From NCBI GenBank assembly GCA_964491535.1, contig CAZBGR010000001.1, positions 6,199-70,198 of the forward strand: DNA of 64,000 nucleotides, given 5' to 3'. The stretch's first letter is position 1. Each line of letters opens with the position of its first letter. Made by a program: the position numbers and the translations under genes. The notes under the pieces were generated by a model. It saw only the letters and a list, made by a program, of their open reading frames with translations. It did not search any database and was not told the origin of the DNA. Positions 49,783 to 57,679 of the stretch are shown piece after piece. The DNA comes from CAZBGR01 sp964491535 (lineage in GTDB: Bacteria > Bacillota_I > Bacilli_A > RF39 > UBA660).

Positions 49783-49998
49783 ATGAAAACATTACAAATT
49801 ATAGCTCTTATTTTAACTATCATTGGAGCTTTGAATTGGGGATTGATTGGCTTATTTGACTTTGATTTAGTAGCTAGTATCTTTGGTGGGGTAACAACTA
49901 CTGCCTCTAGATTAATTTATAGCTTAGTAGGTTTAGCTGGCATTATTAATATTGGATTATTGTTTGAATTATTTGAAAAATTAGATGATCATAAATGA
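49783..49998 (+). CDS. DUF378 family small membrane protein (YuzA-like)
   Basis: A 71-residue protein with two membrane helices: LQIIALILTIIGALNWGLIG, then LFDFDLVASIFGG and LIYSLVGLAGI. The NWGLIGLF-DLV pattern is typical of DUF378. Function unknown. The ATG at 49783 follows AAAGGAGG at seven bases; the open frame upstream is not needed. It lies alone on the plus strand between two minus-strand genes. Confidence 0.85.
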   Translation: MKTLQIIALILTIIGALNWGLIGLFDFDLVASIFGGVTTTASRLIYSLVGLAGIINIGLLFELFEKLDDHK

Positions 49999-50049
49999 AA
50001 TTAAACTCTAAAACAATGCTTTAAAGAAACTAACAAAAAATATTATTCT

Positions 50050-51201
50050 TTATAAATCTATATCACCTTTTATAATATCCGTTAAATATCTAATATATAA
50101 TTGTAATATATTAGCTTTTTTTATATTTTGACTAACCGTAACATCAATTTCTCTAACTACTTTGCCATTTTCCTTAACTTCAATTTCACCAACCTTATTC
50201 CCCTTCATTAAAGGGGCTTTATAATTAGTTATTTTTACATCATAACTAATTTTCTTTTTAGTAGTTTGTTTTTTATGAAGAACAAAAATATCTTCAATGG
50301 GAACAATTTCAACATACTTTTGTTTACCTTTAATTACCTTAATCTTACCAAGTTTAGTATCACTAGTTAACACTTGTTCAAGATTATATACATTATAACC
50401 AAAATCCAACATCTTACTTATTTCACCATTTCTAATACTACTTTCTGGCTCCCCAAAAACAACCGCAATTAATCTCATTTTATTACGTTTAGCAGTAGCC
50501 GTTAAACAATAACCCGCCTCATCAGTATAACCTGTCTTTAAACCATCAACACCTTCATAAAAACGCACTAATTTATTTGTGTTCACTAACCAAAATTTAT
50601 CTTCTGTTTCTTGTCGCAAATAGTCTTCGTAAATAACTGTATATTTTAAAACGTTTTCATGTTTTACTAATTCTCTAGCCATAATAGCCATATCATATGC
50701 TGAAGAATAATGATTAGCTTCATCTAAGCCACTAGCATTTTTAAAATTAGTATTTTTTAAACCTAAAGCAACAACCTTTTCATTCATCATATTAACAAAG
50801 TGCTCTTCTGTACCCCCAATTCTTTCAGCTAAAGCTACCGTAGCATCATTAGCTGAAGCTATCGCTATCCCTTTAAACAAATCTTCAACCGTCATTATCT
50901 CATTAGCTTCTAAAAAGATTTGACTTCCACCCATTGAAGCAGCCTTACTTGATACTTTTATTTTTTCATTCCATTTAAGACTCTTATTTTCAATTGCTTC
51001 AATAATTAAAATCATACTCATTACTTTAGTCATTGAAGCGGGAGCATGTTTTAAATGAATATCCTTTTCATAAATAATCTCCCCAGTACTAGCTTCCATT
51101 AAAATAGCACTTTTAGCATTAGGGGCTAATTCTAAAGTTTCAGCTTTTACCTTAAATAATAAAAAACTAACAATTAGTAACCAAAATATTATTTTTTTCA
51201 T
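50050..51201 (-). CDS. D-alanyl-D-alanine carboxypeptidase (DacF-like PBP5 family)
   Basis: A 383-residue low-molecular-weight PBP with a signal peptide (cleavage after VKA, about 20), SxxK (SMTKV, about 59-62), SxN (SAND, about 116-119) and KTG (LKTGYTDEAGYC). The PBP5_C domain and an amphipathic C-terminal helix that holds the membrane follow. It trims pentapeptides; in spore formers close relatives (DacF, DacB) set cortex cross-linking. Whether this one is vegetative or sporulation-specific is not clear. Confidence 0.93.
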   Translation of the reverse strand: MKKIIFWLLIVSFLLFKVKAETLELAPNAKSAILMEASTGEIIYEKDIHLKHAPASMTKVMSMILIIEAIENKSLKWNEKIKVSSKAASMGGSQIFLEANEIMTVEDLFKGIAIASANDATVALAERIGGTEEHFVNMMNEKVVALGLKNTNFKNASGLDEANHYSSAYDMAIMARELVKHENVLKYTVIYEDYLRQETEDKFWLVNTNKLVRFYEGVDGLKTGYTDEAGYCLTATAKRNKMRLIAVVFGEPESSIRNGEISKMLDFGYNVYNLEQVLTSDTKLGKIKVIKGKQKYVEIVPIEDIFVLHKKQTTKKKISYDVKITNYKAPLMKGNKVGEIEVKENGKVVREIDVTVSQNIKKANILQLYIRYLTDIIKGDIDL

Positions 51202-51296
51202 ATAACACCTCTATTAAAAAATATGATGTACTAGGCTTATTAATACATAATTTAAATTACGTATTAATAATCTAAGTTAATAAAAGGAGAAAGCAA

Positions 51297-52241
51297 ATGA
51301 TAAGAAAACAAAAATTAATTACCAAAATTATGATCATATTTCTTTTAATAGTTATTATTTTCTTTCATCAACAATTTAATTACTATAGAAAAACATTTAA
51401 TTATTTAAAAAACAAACACTACTCTAATAATGAAATTAAAATAATTTTTAAATATTTAAATAAAAAAGAGATTAATAAAATACTTCTAATCCCAGAAAAA
51501 ATTAATCATCTTAATGATTATCTTAACAATAATGATTTTGTTTTTAATCATCTTGAACGTTATCTTAATTATGAAAAGATAAATATCAATCTTAATTATG
51601 AAAAGATAATTAAAATTGTCAATATGTTTTTAGATTATGAATTTTATGAAAAGATAACAATAATTACTAACCCTGATAATCTATCAATATTAGTTAATAA
51701 ATATTACCACTTAACCAAAGATTATGTACCCAATGATTTAGTACCAGTAATTTCTAATTGTTCTATTAATCAAGATATCTTAGTTAGAGAAGAAGTTAAA
51801 AAAGCTTTTGAAGAAATGTGTACCGATTTAAGAACTCTTAATTTAACTATTAAAATTACCTCGGGATATCGCAGTTTTGAAACCCAACAAACATTATATG
51901 ATTATTATCTTAATAAAAAAGGACCCCAAATAGCTAATCTTTATTTAGCGAAACCAGGGCATTCAGAACATCAAACAGGATTAGCTGTTGATGTTTATAA
52001 CGGTTTTACTAGTTATCTTAATTTTAATTATACTAAGGAATATCGTTGGCTTAAAAATAATGCCCATCAATATGGATTTATTGTTAGATATCCTAAAGAT
52101 AAAAAAGATATTACTGGCTATGAATATGAACCATGGCATTTAAGGTATGTAGGACAAAAAATTGCCGCTTATATTTATAATAATCAACTCACCTTAGAAG
52201 AATACTATGCTGAAAAACAATATCAGAAAAATAAATATTAA
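51297..52241 (+). CDS. Membrane-anchored D,D-carboxypeptidase (VanY/M15B family)
   Basis: A 314-residue protein with a membrane anchor (about 10-27), a linker region containing repeats of LNYEKI, and a VanY-type zinc peptidase domain: TSGYRSFETQQTLY, KPGHSEHQTGLAVDV (zinc His and Asp), and the second part EPWHLRYVG (catalytic Glu and zinc His). It removes terminal D-Ala from wall peptides. There are no vancomycin-resistance companions, so it is a housekeeping type. AAAGGAG precedes the ATG. Confidence 0.9.
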   Translation: MIRKQKLITKIMIIFLLIVIIFFHQQFNYYRKTFNYLKNKHYSNNEIKIIFKYLNKKEINKILLIPEKINHLNDYLNNNDFVFNHLERYLNYEKININLNYEKIIKIVNMFLDYEFYEKITIITNPDNLSILVNKYYHLTKDYVPNDLVPVISNCSINQDILVREEVKKAFEEMCTDLRTLNLTIKITSGYRSFETQQTLYDYYLNKKGPQIANLYLAKPGHSEHQTGLAVDVYNGFTSYLNFNYTKEYRWLKNNAHQYGFIVRYPKDKKDITGYEYEPWHLRYVGQKIAAYIYNNQLTLEEYYAEKQYQKNKY

Positions 52242-52254
52242 AATATTTTAATAT

Positions 52255-53529
52255 TTATTTTATTACTTTATAAAGTAAAGGTTCTTTTTTTACTTTTTTA
52301 TTAGAAATAGTAAAAGCTTTAGTTACATCTAATAAATTTATTTTTTTAGCACCTAAATATACCTTAGCTAAAGGTTCCCCTTTTATTACTTTATCTCCAA
52401 TTGTTTTAGTTAAAACAATTCCTACGCCATAATCTATTTCTTCATCCTTAGTCATTCTTCCAGCCCCTAAAGCCATTGCAAGGGTCCCTATTTCAAAAGC
52501 ATCAATCGCTTTAAGATAACCATTTTGAGGAGATTTAATTAAAGCAATATTAGAAGATAATTTTAGAGCTTTTAAATTTCCTTGTTGATAATTTGTTAAT
52601 TCTTTAAACTTACGATAAGCTTTACCATTATTTAAATTAGCCTCTACTAATTTTTTAGCTTGTTTTAAATTTATTTCTTTACCTAAGCTAACCATATAAG
52701 AAGCAATTAAAATAGAGAATTCTTTTAATTCTTTAGAACCTTCTCCTTTTAATATTGAAATTGCTTCTTTTACCTCTAAACCATTCCCAATATTATTACC
52801 TAATGGATAATTCATATTAGTAACAAGGGCTATTACTTGTTTCCCAAATGACGAACCAATCTTAATCATTAATTTAGCTACTGCTAAAGCTTCCTTTTTA
52901 GTTTTTAATAAAGACCCTTTACCAACCTTAACATCTAAAATAATCTTATCAGTCCCTAAAGCAATCTTTTTACTCATAATACTAGAAGCTATTAAAGAAG
53001 GAGAAGCAACCGTTCCACTTACATCTCTTAATTCATATAGCTTTTTATCAGCTAAAACCAAATCAGAAGAAGTAGTCATTATCGCTAATTTAATTTTCTT
53101 TAATTGATTAATAAATTGTTCATTAGAGAGATTAGTTTTAAAATTAGGGATCGATGCTAATTTATCAATGGTACCACCTGTATAACCAAGCCCCCTACCA
53201 CTCATTTTAGGAACAACTACTCCACAAGCAGCAACTAAAGGAGCGACTATCAAAGTAGCTTTATCACCCACTCCCCCTGTTGAGTGTTTATCAACCTTTA
53301 TCCCATCAATTAAAGATAAATCAATTATCTTACTAGTCTTTAACATAACCTTAGTTAAATTAATTGTTTCCTTATCAGTCATTCCATTTATACAAATCGC
53401 CATTAATAAAGCACTCATTTGATAATCTTTTATTTTACCACTTAAATAATTAGTAATAATATAATCAAGTTCTAAAAAAGTTAAGCTTTTTTTTATTCTT
53501 TTTTTATCAATTAATGTTATTATATCCAT
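52255..53529 (-). CDS. pdp: Pyrimidine-nucleoside phosphorylase
   Basis: A 424-residue enzyme that splits thymidine, deoxyuridine and uridine with phosphate. The phosphate/nucleoside motif VDKHSTGGVGDKATL and SGRGLGYTGGTIDKL are present, as is the family C-terminal domain. Length fits Pdp (433). It stands alone, without deoC or nupC nearby; the terminator region after the plus-strand carboxypeptidase is very short (13 bases). Confidence 0.95.
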   Translation of the reverse strand: MDIITLIDKKRIKKSLTFLELDYIITNYLSGKIKDYQMSALLMAICINGMTDKETINLTKVMLKTSKIIDLSLIDGIKVDKHSTGGVGDKATLIVAPLVAACGVVVPKMSGRGLGYTGGTIDKLASIPNFKTNLSNEQFINQLKKIKLAIMTTSSDLVLADKKLYELRDVSGTVASPSLIASSIMSKKIALGTDKIILDVKVGKGSLLKTKKEALAVAKLMIKIGSSFGKQVIALVTNMNYPLGNNIGNGLEVKEAISILKGEGSKELKEFSILIASYMVSLGKEINLKQAKKLVEANLNNGKAYRKFKELTNYQQGNLKALKLSSNIALIKSPQNGYLKAIDAFEIGTLAMALGAGRMTKDEEIDYGVGIVLTKTIGDKVIKGEPLAKVYLGAKKINLLDVTKAFTISNKKVKKEPLLYKVIK

Positions 53530-53675
53530 ATAATAGTTAGATAAAATACCTAACTAATCACCTACCTTCTTTAATCATTATATAACAAAAAGCAATTAAA
53601 AAAAAGCCCAACTTAGACTTTTAATTTTTTAAATATTTAAGTTTTAAAATTATCATTTAATTCAAACTAAAATCA

Positions 53676-54053
53676 CTATCTTTTTTGACAAACTTTTAAA
53701 GAACAATGTTCTTCGTCTAAGCCATAATTCATCATTAAATACATTAATCTTCTAGTAGCATTTTTTACATAATCATTTGTCGATATTGCTTCAATATATT
53801 GCAATTCTTCAAATGAACAACTTGATAAAGCTTTAAAAACATAATAAAATTTAGAATTCTTCTTTCCTTCTGGTCTATTGTAAATAACTTTTCCATGTTT
53901 ATCAATATGTTTATGGGCATGAGATTTACTATTAAAAATATCTTTGGCAGATGAATATATATCTTTAGAACCATCTTTATTAGTGACAATCCTTGAATTA
54001 GTTGGCGAATTTTGAGATGGTCTAAAATCTTCTACATTTTTATATTTTCCCAT
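53676..54053 (-). CDS. Accessory protein of unknown function
   Basis: A 125-residue soluble protein. The N-terminal half is polar (RPSQNSPTNSRIVTNKDGSK) with a histidine-rich segment (HAHKHIDKHGK), and the C-terminal half is helical with three cysteines (SSCSFEELQYIE, ending EEHCSLKVCQKR). No family is recognised. AAGGAGATAATA precedes the ATG and lies in the end of the preceding gene, so the two are coupled. Confidence 0.6.
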   Translation of the reverse strand: MGKYKNVEDFRPSQNSPTNSRIVTNKDGSKDIYSSAKDIFNSKSHAHKHIDKHGKVIYNRPEGKKNSKFYYVFKALSSCSFEELQYIEAISTNDYVKNATRRLMYLMMNYGLDEEHCSLKVCQKR

Positions 54054-54055
54054 TA

Positions 54056-54313
54056 TTATCTCCTTTTAAATTTCTTTTTATATAATTCTTTTCCTTCTTC
54101 ATTTTTAATTATAATAAAATCACCACCATATTCTTGATGATACATATTTAATAAACTTTCAACATTTGTAAATTCGGGTATTTTTAATGAGTTTTCATCA
54201 AAATCATTTACTAACATTTCTATTTGGGTTGTATAACCGTCACTAATAATTGTTTCAACTCCGTTAGTTAAAGAATAAACATATAATTTACTTTCTTGAT
54301 TTTGATAACTCAC
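54056..54313 (-). CDS. Accessory protein of unknown function
   Basis: An 85-residue protein starting at a GTG (MSYQNQESKLYVYSLTNGVE), predicted alpha/beta, with a basic end (YKKKFKRR). No recognised family. The GTG at 54313 has AGAGGTG six bases upstream; a GTG three codons earlier is part of that site. It forms a two-gene unit with the next gene, next to the divergent XRE regulators. Confidence 0.6.
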   Translation of the reverse strand: MSYQNQESKLYVYSLTNGVETIISDGYTTQIEMLVNDFDENSLKIPEFTNVESLLNMYHQEYGGDFIIIKNEEGKELYKKKFKRR

Positions 54314-54493
54314 AAAAAACACCTCTTTTCTTTTAATATAATAAAAATTATAACTATTAACAATATAACATTTAATAGCTAAATTTATTCATTATAATCC
54401 TAACACGATTTTCAATATAAATCAAAATTTGCTTTTTGCTTTTTATAAAATATTATATAATTTTCAATATTTTTATTCACCTTATTTACTAAC

Positions 54494-54519
54494 ATAAAAA
54501 AAGCCTGATTTAGGCTTTA
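54494..54519 (-). terminator. Terminator of the XRE repressor gene
   Basis: AAAGCCTAAATCAGGCTTTTTTT-type hairpin overlapping the stop codon of the regulator gene. Confidence 0.8.
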
Positions 54520-54879
54520 ATCTTTTAAACGTTTAGCTAATGCAGAAATAATACGTTTTGGATCTTCGATTAATTTTCGATATAAATAACGATACTGTTT
54601 TATTTCTTTTAAAATATCTATATCTTCTTTAGCAATAGTAGCTAAATAAGGTTCTTCGGCTTCTTTAATTACTTTTACTTCAACATCTCTTCCTAATAAA
54701 TAATCAGCAGAGACATTAAATACTTTAAGTAAATCATTAAATGTTTCTAAATTAGGAGTTCTTCTTTCCTTCTCATAACAGCAAATTGATACTTTAGTCA
54801 CATTAACTAAATTTCCTAATTCAGCTTGAGTCAAATCTTTAGCTAACCTTAAATCCTTTAACCTTTTTCCCATTAACAT
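54517..54879 (-). CDS. XRE-family transcriptional regulator
   Basis: A 120-residue protein with an N-terminal helix-turn-helix (GKRLKDLRLAKDLTQAELGN, then VTKVSICCYEKERRTPNLET) of the phage-repressor/Xre type and a C-terminal helical part of unknown role. It is divergent from a second, shorter XRE gene, with two AAAGTTAAC elements in the shared control region, a repressor/Cro-like layout. AAAGGAGGG precedes the ATG. Confidence 0.88.
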   Translation of the reverse strand: MLMGKRLKDLRLAKDLTQAELGNLVNVTKVSICCYEKERRTPNLETFNDLLKVFNVSADYLLGRDVEVKVIKEAEEPYLATIAKEDIDILKEIKQYRYLYRKLIEDPKRIISALAKRLKD

Positions 54880-54893
54880 CTTATCCCTCCTTT

Positions 54894-54950
54894 AAAGTTA
54901 ACCTCATGGGAATTATAACTAACAAGCTAAAACAATGTAACAAAGTTAAC
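54894..54950. promoter_or_regulatory. Divergent control region with two AAAGTTAAC operators
   Basis: AAAGTTAAC, with palindromic core GTTAAC, occurs at 54894-54902 and 54942-54950. Between them lies the minus-strand promoter (GTTACA 54941-54936, 18-base spacer, TATAAT 54917-54912) of the 120-residue regulator. The arrangement suggests binding by one or both XRE proteins. Confidence 0.55.
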
Positions 54951-54968
54951 TAAATAGCAACTAAAGGC

Positions 54969-54997
54969 TTGCTTTTTTTAAATTTTTATTTTATAAT
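54969..54997 (+). promoter_or_regulatory. Promoter of the short XRE gene
   Basis: TTGCTT, a 17-base spacer and TATAAT, ending 18 bases before the ATG at 55015. Confidence 0.65.
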
Positions 54998-55014
54998 TAA
55001 AAGAGGGGTGAAGA

Positions 55015-55221
55015 ATGACTAAATTGAAGAAATTACGAATGAAGCGTAATTTAACCCATCAAGAGATGGGTAACAAATTAGGTATTAGTAAAGCTTTTTA
55101 TTGGCAATTAGAAAATAAAAAAAGAACTTTATCTTATCGAATGGCTTTAAAGATAGCTAAGGTCTTTAATTATAAACCAGATGATATCTTTTATCATGAT
55201 TATAAAAATGAAAATAAATAA
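55015..55221 (+). CDS. Short XRE-family (Cro-like) regulator
   Basis: A 68-residue protein that is only a helix-turn-helix: LKKLRMKRNLTHQEMGNKLG, then ISKAFYWQLENKKRTLSYRM and AKVFNYKPDDIFYHDY. It is typical of YgzD/Cro-like small regulators. It is divergent from the 120-residue XRE gene. AGAGGGGTGA precedes the ATG. It ends in a bidirectional terminator shared with ssb. Confidence 0.88.
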   Translation: MTKLKKLRMKRNLTHQEMGNKLGISKAFYWQLENKKRTLSYRMALKIAKVFNYKPDDIFYHDYKNENK

Positions 55222-55256
55222 AAATGTTACTTTAAATAAATTATTAATTTTAAAAC

Positions 55257-55287
55257 AAAAACAAGGCTTATTCTTCCTTGTTTTTTG
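55257..55287. terminator. Bidirectional terminator between the short XRE gene and ssb
   Basis: AAAAACAAGG and CCTTGTTTTT form a ten-base-pair stem with A and T flanks on both strands. Confidence 0.85.
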
Positions 55288-55600
55288 GTGATAAAAAGCT
55301 TACCTTTTCAGCAACTACTTCTGTGACATATTTTTTAGATTCATCATCAAATTCAATAGTTCTTGTTTGCAAACGACCTTTTACACCTAATAAATCTCCT
55401 TTATGACAATATTCACTGGTGGTTTCTGCGATTCCAGTCCAAAGAACACAATCAATAAAATCTGTTTCATATTCTCCTTTAATATTTTTATAACTTCTTG
55501 GAACTGCTAATGTAATATTAGTTACCTTTTTACCATTTTCGGTTTCTCTTAATTCGGGATTTCTAACTAACCTCCCTACTACAATAGTACTATTAAGCAT
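55268..55600 (-). CDS. ssb: Single-stranded DNA-binding protein, short form
   Basis: A 110-residue OB-fold SSB: MLNSTIVVGRLVRNPELRET, DFIDCVLWTGIAETTSEYCH and KGDLLGVKGRLQTRT. It lacks the long linker and the acidic tip (DDDIPF type) of the main SSB that recruits repair proteins, ending SPKNKEE. It is therefore probably a secondary SSB like SsbB, used in DNA uptake or by an accessory element. It lies next to the XRE pair. Confidence 0.9.
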   Translation of the reverse strand: MLNSTIVVGRLVRNPELRETENGKKVTNITLAVPRSYKNIKGEYETDFIDCVLWTGIAETTSEYCHKGDLLGVKGRLQTRTIEFDDESKKYVTEVVAEKVSFLSPKNKEE

Positions 55601-55726
55601 CTAATATCCTCCTTTCAAAATCATTTTAAACTCTTTATTCTTTTTATACAAATGATAAAAAAAGCATTATAGCCTCATTTAGCTTAATACTTTTTAATAA
55701 CTTTTAGTCTATTTGTCCTTCTTAGA

Positions 55727-57070
55727 TTATAAACGAAGACAAAAATCCTGTTTCTTTAATAATTTATTTAATTCAACGGCATACTCCATTGGTAATTCAC
55801 GGCGAAAAACATCAATAAAACCAAGCATAATTAATTCAGTAGCTCTTTCTATATCTAAACCTCTACTCATTAAATAAAATAATTTTTCATCACTTATTTT
55901 AGAAACTGTTGCTTCGTGTTCAATAATAGATGATTGATTTAAAATAATATTTGTAGGAACAGTATCACTACTGGAATCTTGATCAATAACAAAGGTATCA
56001 CATTTAACACTACTATAACTATTACTTGCCTTTTCATTTATTTTAACTAATCCTCGATAAGTAGCTTTCCCTCCATCTTTAGCAATTGATTTAGCAACAA
56101 TATTGCTTTTGGTATAAGGCGCTAAATGGATCATTTTCGCTCCTGTATCTTGAATTTGATTATACCCAGCGACAGCAATTGAAATACAAGTTCCTCTAGA
56201 TCCTTTTTCAGCTAAAATAATTGAAGGATATTTCATGGTTGTTTTGGAACCAAGATTACCATCAATCCATTCCATTAATCCTGATTCTTTAACTATAGCT
56301 CGCTTAGTTACTAAATTATAAACATTATTCGCCCAATTTTGAATGGTTAAATAACGACATTTTGCTTGCTTGCCTACATAAATTTCAACTACTGCAGCAT
56401 GAAGTGAATCACTATTATTAGCTAAAGCGGTACACCCTTCAATATATTCTAATTCTGCTTCATCATCGACAATAATAATAGTTCTTTCAAATTGACCCAT
56501 GTTTTTAGCATCAATTCTAAAATAACTTTGTAAAGGCCTATCAAGTTTTACTCCTTTAGGTACATAAATAAAAGTTCCACCACTCCAAACACAATTATTT
56601 AAGCTGGCAAATTTATTGTCATTAATTTTTACTAATTGACTAAAATATTTTTTAAATAAAAGAGGATATAATTTTAAAGCTGAATCAATGTCAGTAAAAA
56701 TAACCTTTTTAGCTTTTAAATACTCTAACATACTATGATATATTACTTCACTTTCATATTGGGTTGATATTCCTCCTAAATACTTATCTTCAGCCTCTTT
56801 TAAACCTATCTCTTTAAATGTTTCTCTAATATTAGATGGAATCTGTTGCCAATTTTGATAAATTTTATCATTAATTCTTTTATAATAAGTAATCTTCTTA
56901 AAATCAAGCTTTATATTAGGACCAAATAAAGGCGCCTGACTATCAATGAAAGCTTGATATGAATCTAAACGATGTTTTAGCATCCATTTAGGTTCTTCTT
57001 TAAGATTAGATATTTCTTTTATAGTATTTATATTTAAACCCTTAATAGTAAGGGATCCTATTTTTAACAT
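55727..57070 (-). CDS. sufB: Fe-S cluster assembly scaffold SufB
   Basis: A 447-residue SufB with the parallel beta-helix core. Signatures: SGGTFIYVPKGVKLDRPLQS, YIEGCTAL, TGAKMIHLAPYT and SRGLDIERATELIMLGF. It forms the SufBCD complex that builds Fe-S clusters. The ATG at 57070 is preferred to a GTG three codons upstream that lies inside AAAGGTGAG. Last gene of the suf operon, but separated from sufU by 172 bases holding a palindrome and a plus-strand promoter. Confidence 0.95.
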   Translation of the reverse strand: MLKIGSLTIKGLNINTIKEISNLKEEPKWMLKHRLDSYQAFIDSQAPLFGPNIKLDFKKITYYKRINDKIYQNWQQIPSNIRETFKEIGLKEAEDKYLGGISTQYESEVIYHSMLEYLKAKKVIFTDIDSALKLYPLLFKKYFSQLVKINDNKFASLNNCVWSGGTFIYVPKGVKLDRPLQSYFRIDAKNMGQFERTIIIVDDEAELEYIEGCTALANNSDSLHAAVVEIYVGKQAKCRYLTIQNWANNVYNLVTKRAIVKESGLMEWIDGNLGSKTTMKYPSIILAEKGSRGTCISIAVAGYNQIQDTGAKMIHLAPYTKSNIVAKSIAKDGGKATYRGLVKINEKASNSYSSVKCDTFVIDQDSSSDTVPTNIILNQSSIIEHEATVSKISDEKLFYLMSRGLDIERATELIMLGFIDVFRRELPMEYAVELNKLLKKQDFCLRL

Positions 57071-57191
57071 TTCTCTCACCTTTTCACTATTTTTACTAAC
57101 TAAATTATTATTATTTTATTTATATTATTCAATAAATAAAAGACTTAAACAATCATACATTAAAAATTTTTCACTTTTTTTAAAAAAAGTA

Positions 57192-57221
57192 TTGACAAAC
57201 CATTTCAAAGTATGATATTAT
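57192..57221 (+). promoter_or_regulatory. Strong antisense promoter in the sufU-sufB gap
   Basis: TTGACA (57192-57197), an 18-base spacer and TGATATTAT (extended -10, TATTAT at 57216-57221). No plus-strand gene follows: transcription would start near 57228, run at once into a perfect palindrome and then a T tract, antisense to the end of sufU. Confidence 0.65.
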
Positions 57222-57227
57222 TATTTC

Positions 57228-57264
57228 ACCAACCAAATAATATTATTTGGTTGGTTCTTTTTTT
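57228..57264 (+). terminator. Perfect 28-bp palindrome plus T tract at the sufU stop codon
   Basis: Half-site ACCAACCAAATAAT and its exact reverse complement meet without a spacer (57228-57255). On the plus strand TTCTTTTTTT follows, so it reads as an intrinsic terminator in that direction. On the minus strand there is no T tract. The sufU stop codon lies inside. It could alternatively be an operator. Confidence 0.6.
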
Positions 57265-57671
57265 ATTGCTTTTTTAATACCAACCCAAGGTAATAAGGCA
57301 CACCTTTTACGATTGGGTTGTTTATATATTTCATTATAAACAATATTATCTCCAATTAAACGTTCATCATATTGACCTTCATTGATCATTTTTTCATATT
57401 CTTTTAAAATAGCTAAAGCTTCAGCAACCTTTTTACCTAATAAAGTCTTAATCATTAAAGAAGTGGCAGAAGTAGAAATAACACAAGCCTCTCCATCAAA
57501 ACGAATATCCTTTATTATATCGTTTTCTTTTTTAACCATTAAAGTAAGCTTATCAAGACAACCTTCATTATTAACTTTAATTATTTGATAAGTAGAATCA
57601 TCAACTAAACCTTTATTAATTGGGTTTTGATAATGTTCTAAAATAAGATTTCTTTTTAATTCTTTATCCAT
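57243..57671 (-). CDS. sufU: SufU, zinc-dependent sulfur acceptor (IscU-like)
   Basis: A 142-residue SufU. The three conserved cysteines are in NNEGCLDKLTL (usually CGD; the Gly is Leu here), GEACVISTSATSLM and RKRCALLPW, and the metal Asp (CLD) is kept. SufU takes sulfur from SufS, directly upstream (8 bases). The stop codon is embedded in a perfect palindrome. Confidence 0.94.
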   Translation of the reverse strand: MDKELKRNLILEHYQNPINKGLVDDSTYQIIKVNNEGCLDKLTLMVKKENDIIKDIRFDGEACVISTSATSLMIKTLLGKKVAEALAILKEYEKMINEGQYDERLIGDNIVYNEIYKQPNRKRCALLPWVGIKKAIKKEPTK

Positions 57672-57679
57672 AAAACCTC

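Noticed and set aside
53765..53989. Alternative frame of 74 codons inside the 125-residue accessory gene
   Set aside because: No binding site; the longer frame is coupled to the preceding gene with a good AAGGAG.
57228..57255. Simple terminator of sufU on the minus strand
   Set aside because: No T tract follows on that strand; the T tract is on the plus-strand side.
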